Shown in pieces: positions 5,019 to 5,317 of a stretch of 5,317 nucleotides of DNA. The first letter of the stretch is position 1. Each line of letters starts with the position of its first letter. The stretch is from Thermodesulfobacteriota bacterium (GTDB lineage Bacteria > Desulfobacterota > RBG-13-43-22), in assembly GCA_025454185.1 (NCBI GenBank), contig JALOOY010000163.1, forward strand, positions 1 through 5,317, read 5' to 3'. Below the pieces are notes generated by a model that saw nothing but the letters and a program-made list of their open reading frames with translations, was not told the origin of the DNA and did no database searches. A program made the position numbers and the translations under genes.

Positions 5019-5317
5019 TCATTCCAGATCGTAGCGTTTGATCTTGTTCAGCAGGCCCCGCCGGCTCAGACCCAGTTTCTGGGCCGCTTTGGTCCGGTTG
5101 CCCCGGCTCTCCTGCAGGGCCTGAACGACCATGTTCTTTTCCAACTGCTCGGTCTGATTCTGGATGGAGCCGTTGGAGGCCGGCGTCGCGACCAGTCCTC
5201 CCCCTCTGACGGCTGCCGACAGGTGCCGGGGGCCGATTTCTTCCTCCTTACCTACCAGCGTCATGGCCCGAACGATTTCATTTTCGAGTTCGCGGACATT
5301 CCCCGGAAAAGGGTAAC
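5019..5317 (-). CDS. Sigma-54-dependent transcriptional activator (NtrC family), C-terminal part only
   Basis: The frame is open from the window edge to a TGA at 5021-5019, so about 98 C-terminal residues are present and the N-terminus lies outside. The first visible residues, YPFPGNVRELENEIVRAM, are the conserved end of the sigma-54-interacting AAA+ domain (the GNVRELEN motif that contacts bound nucleotide). A linker of about 25 residues follows. The last ~45 residues are a Fis-type helix-turn-helix with NRTKAAQKLGLSRRGLLNKI, which binds enhancer sites upstream of sigma-54 promoters. The ATG at 5264 is internal and not a real start. Whether the missing part holds a receiver, GAF or PAS sensor domain cannot be told. 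Its proximity to mobA suggests cotranscription but does not identify its target. The family is very secure; the specific member is unknown. Confidence 0.95.
   Translation of the reverse strand, partial: YPFPGNVRELENEIVRAMTLVGKEEEIGPRHLSAAVRGGGLVATPASNGSIQNQTEQLEKNMVVQALQESRGNRTKAAQKLGLSRRGLLNKIKRYDLE

Noticed and set aside
1..5317. CRISPR arrays, tRNA or rRNA genes, insertion-sequence transposases, toxin-antitoxin pairs
   Set aside because: No regularly spaced direct repeats, no tRNA-like cloverleaf, and no transposase or toxin motif was seen on either strand.

Overview
The window looks like a bacterial chromosome segment of moderately high GC. The best guess for the source is an anaerobic, deltaproteobacteria-like organism (Desulfobacterota). 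This rests on the gene set (a sigma-54 activator, MobA, a DUF62 SAM hydroxide adenosyltransferase, MtnA and GatB) and on two dispersed-repeat types that I associate with such genomes. It is inference; no phylogenetic marker was tested.

Layout, left to right. Positions 1-260 hold no gene I can defend. They contain a good sigma-70-type promoter on the + strand (129-157) and, starting about where its transcript should begin, a leader with an 8-bp long-range stem (164-243). Next come a 37-residue lysine-rich small gene (294-407, strong ribosome binding site) and the DUF62 gene (522-1307), probably one transcription unit. A possible terminator at 1355-1389 separates it from the convergent mtnA. 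Everything from 1409 to 5317 reads on the minus strand, in transcription order: the C-terminus of an NtrC-family sigma-54 activator (cut by the window edge), mobA (TTG start, 12 bases after the regulator's stop), gatB and mtnA. The two longer gaps in this series each carry a repeat: a 78-bp double-hairpin element upstream of gatB (4237-4314), and a ~183-bp palindromic MITE-like element between gatB and mtnA (2554-2736).

Function. DUF62 proteins split S-adenosylmethionine to adenosine and methionine, and MtnA acts in salvage of the methylthioadenosine left after SAM use, so the convergent pair shares a SAM by-product theme. GatB belongs to the Asp-tRNA(Asn)/Glu-tRNA(Gln) amidotransferase; its partners GatA and GatC are not adjacent here. 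MobA makes the guanylylated molybdenum cofactor. The regulator probably controls a target outside the window.

I did not find a clearly new defence or mobile system. The items most worth a second look are the small lysine-rich gene with its structured leader, the MITE-like element with nested hairpins, and the double-hairpin repeat inside the predicted gatB leader.
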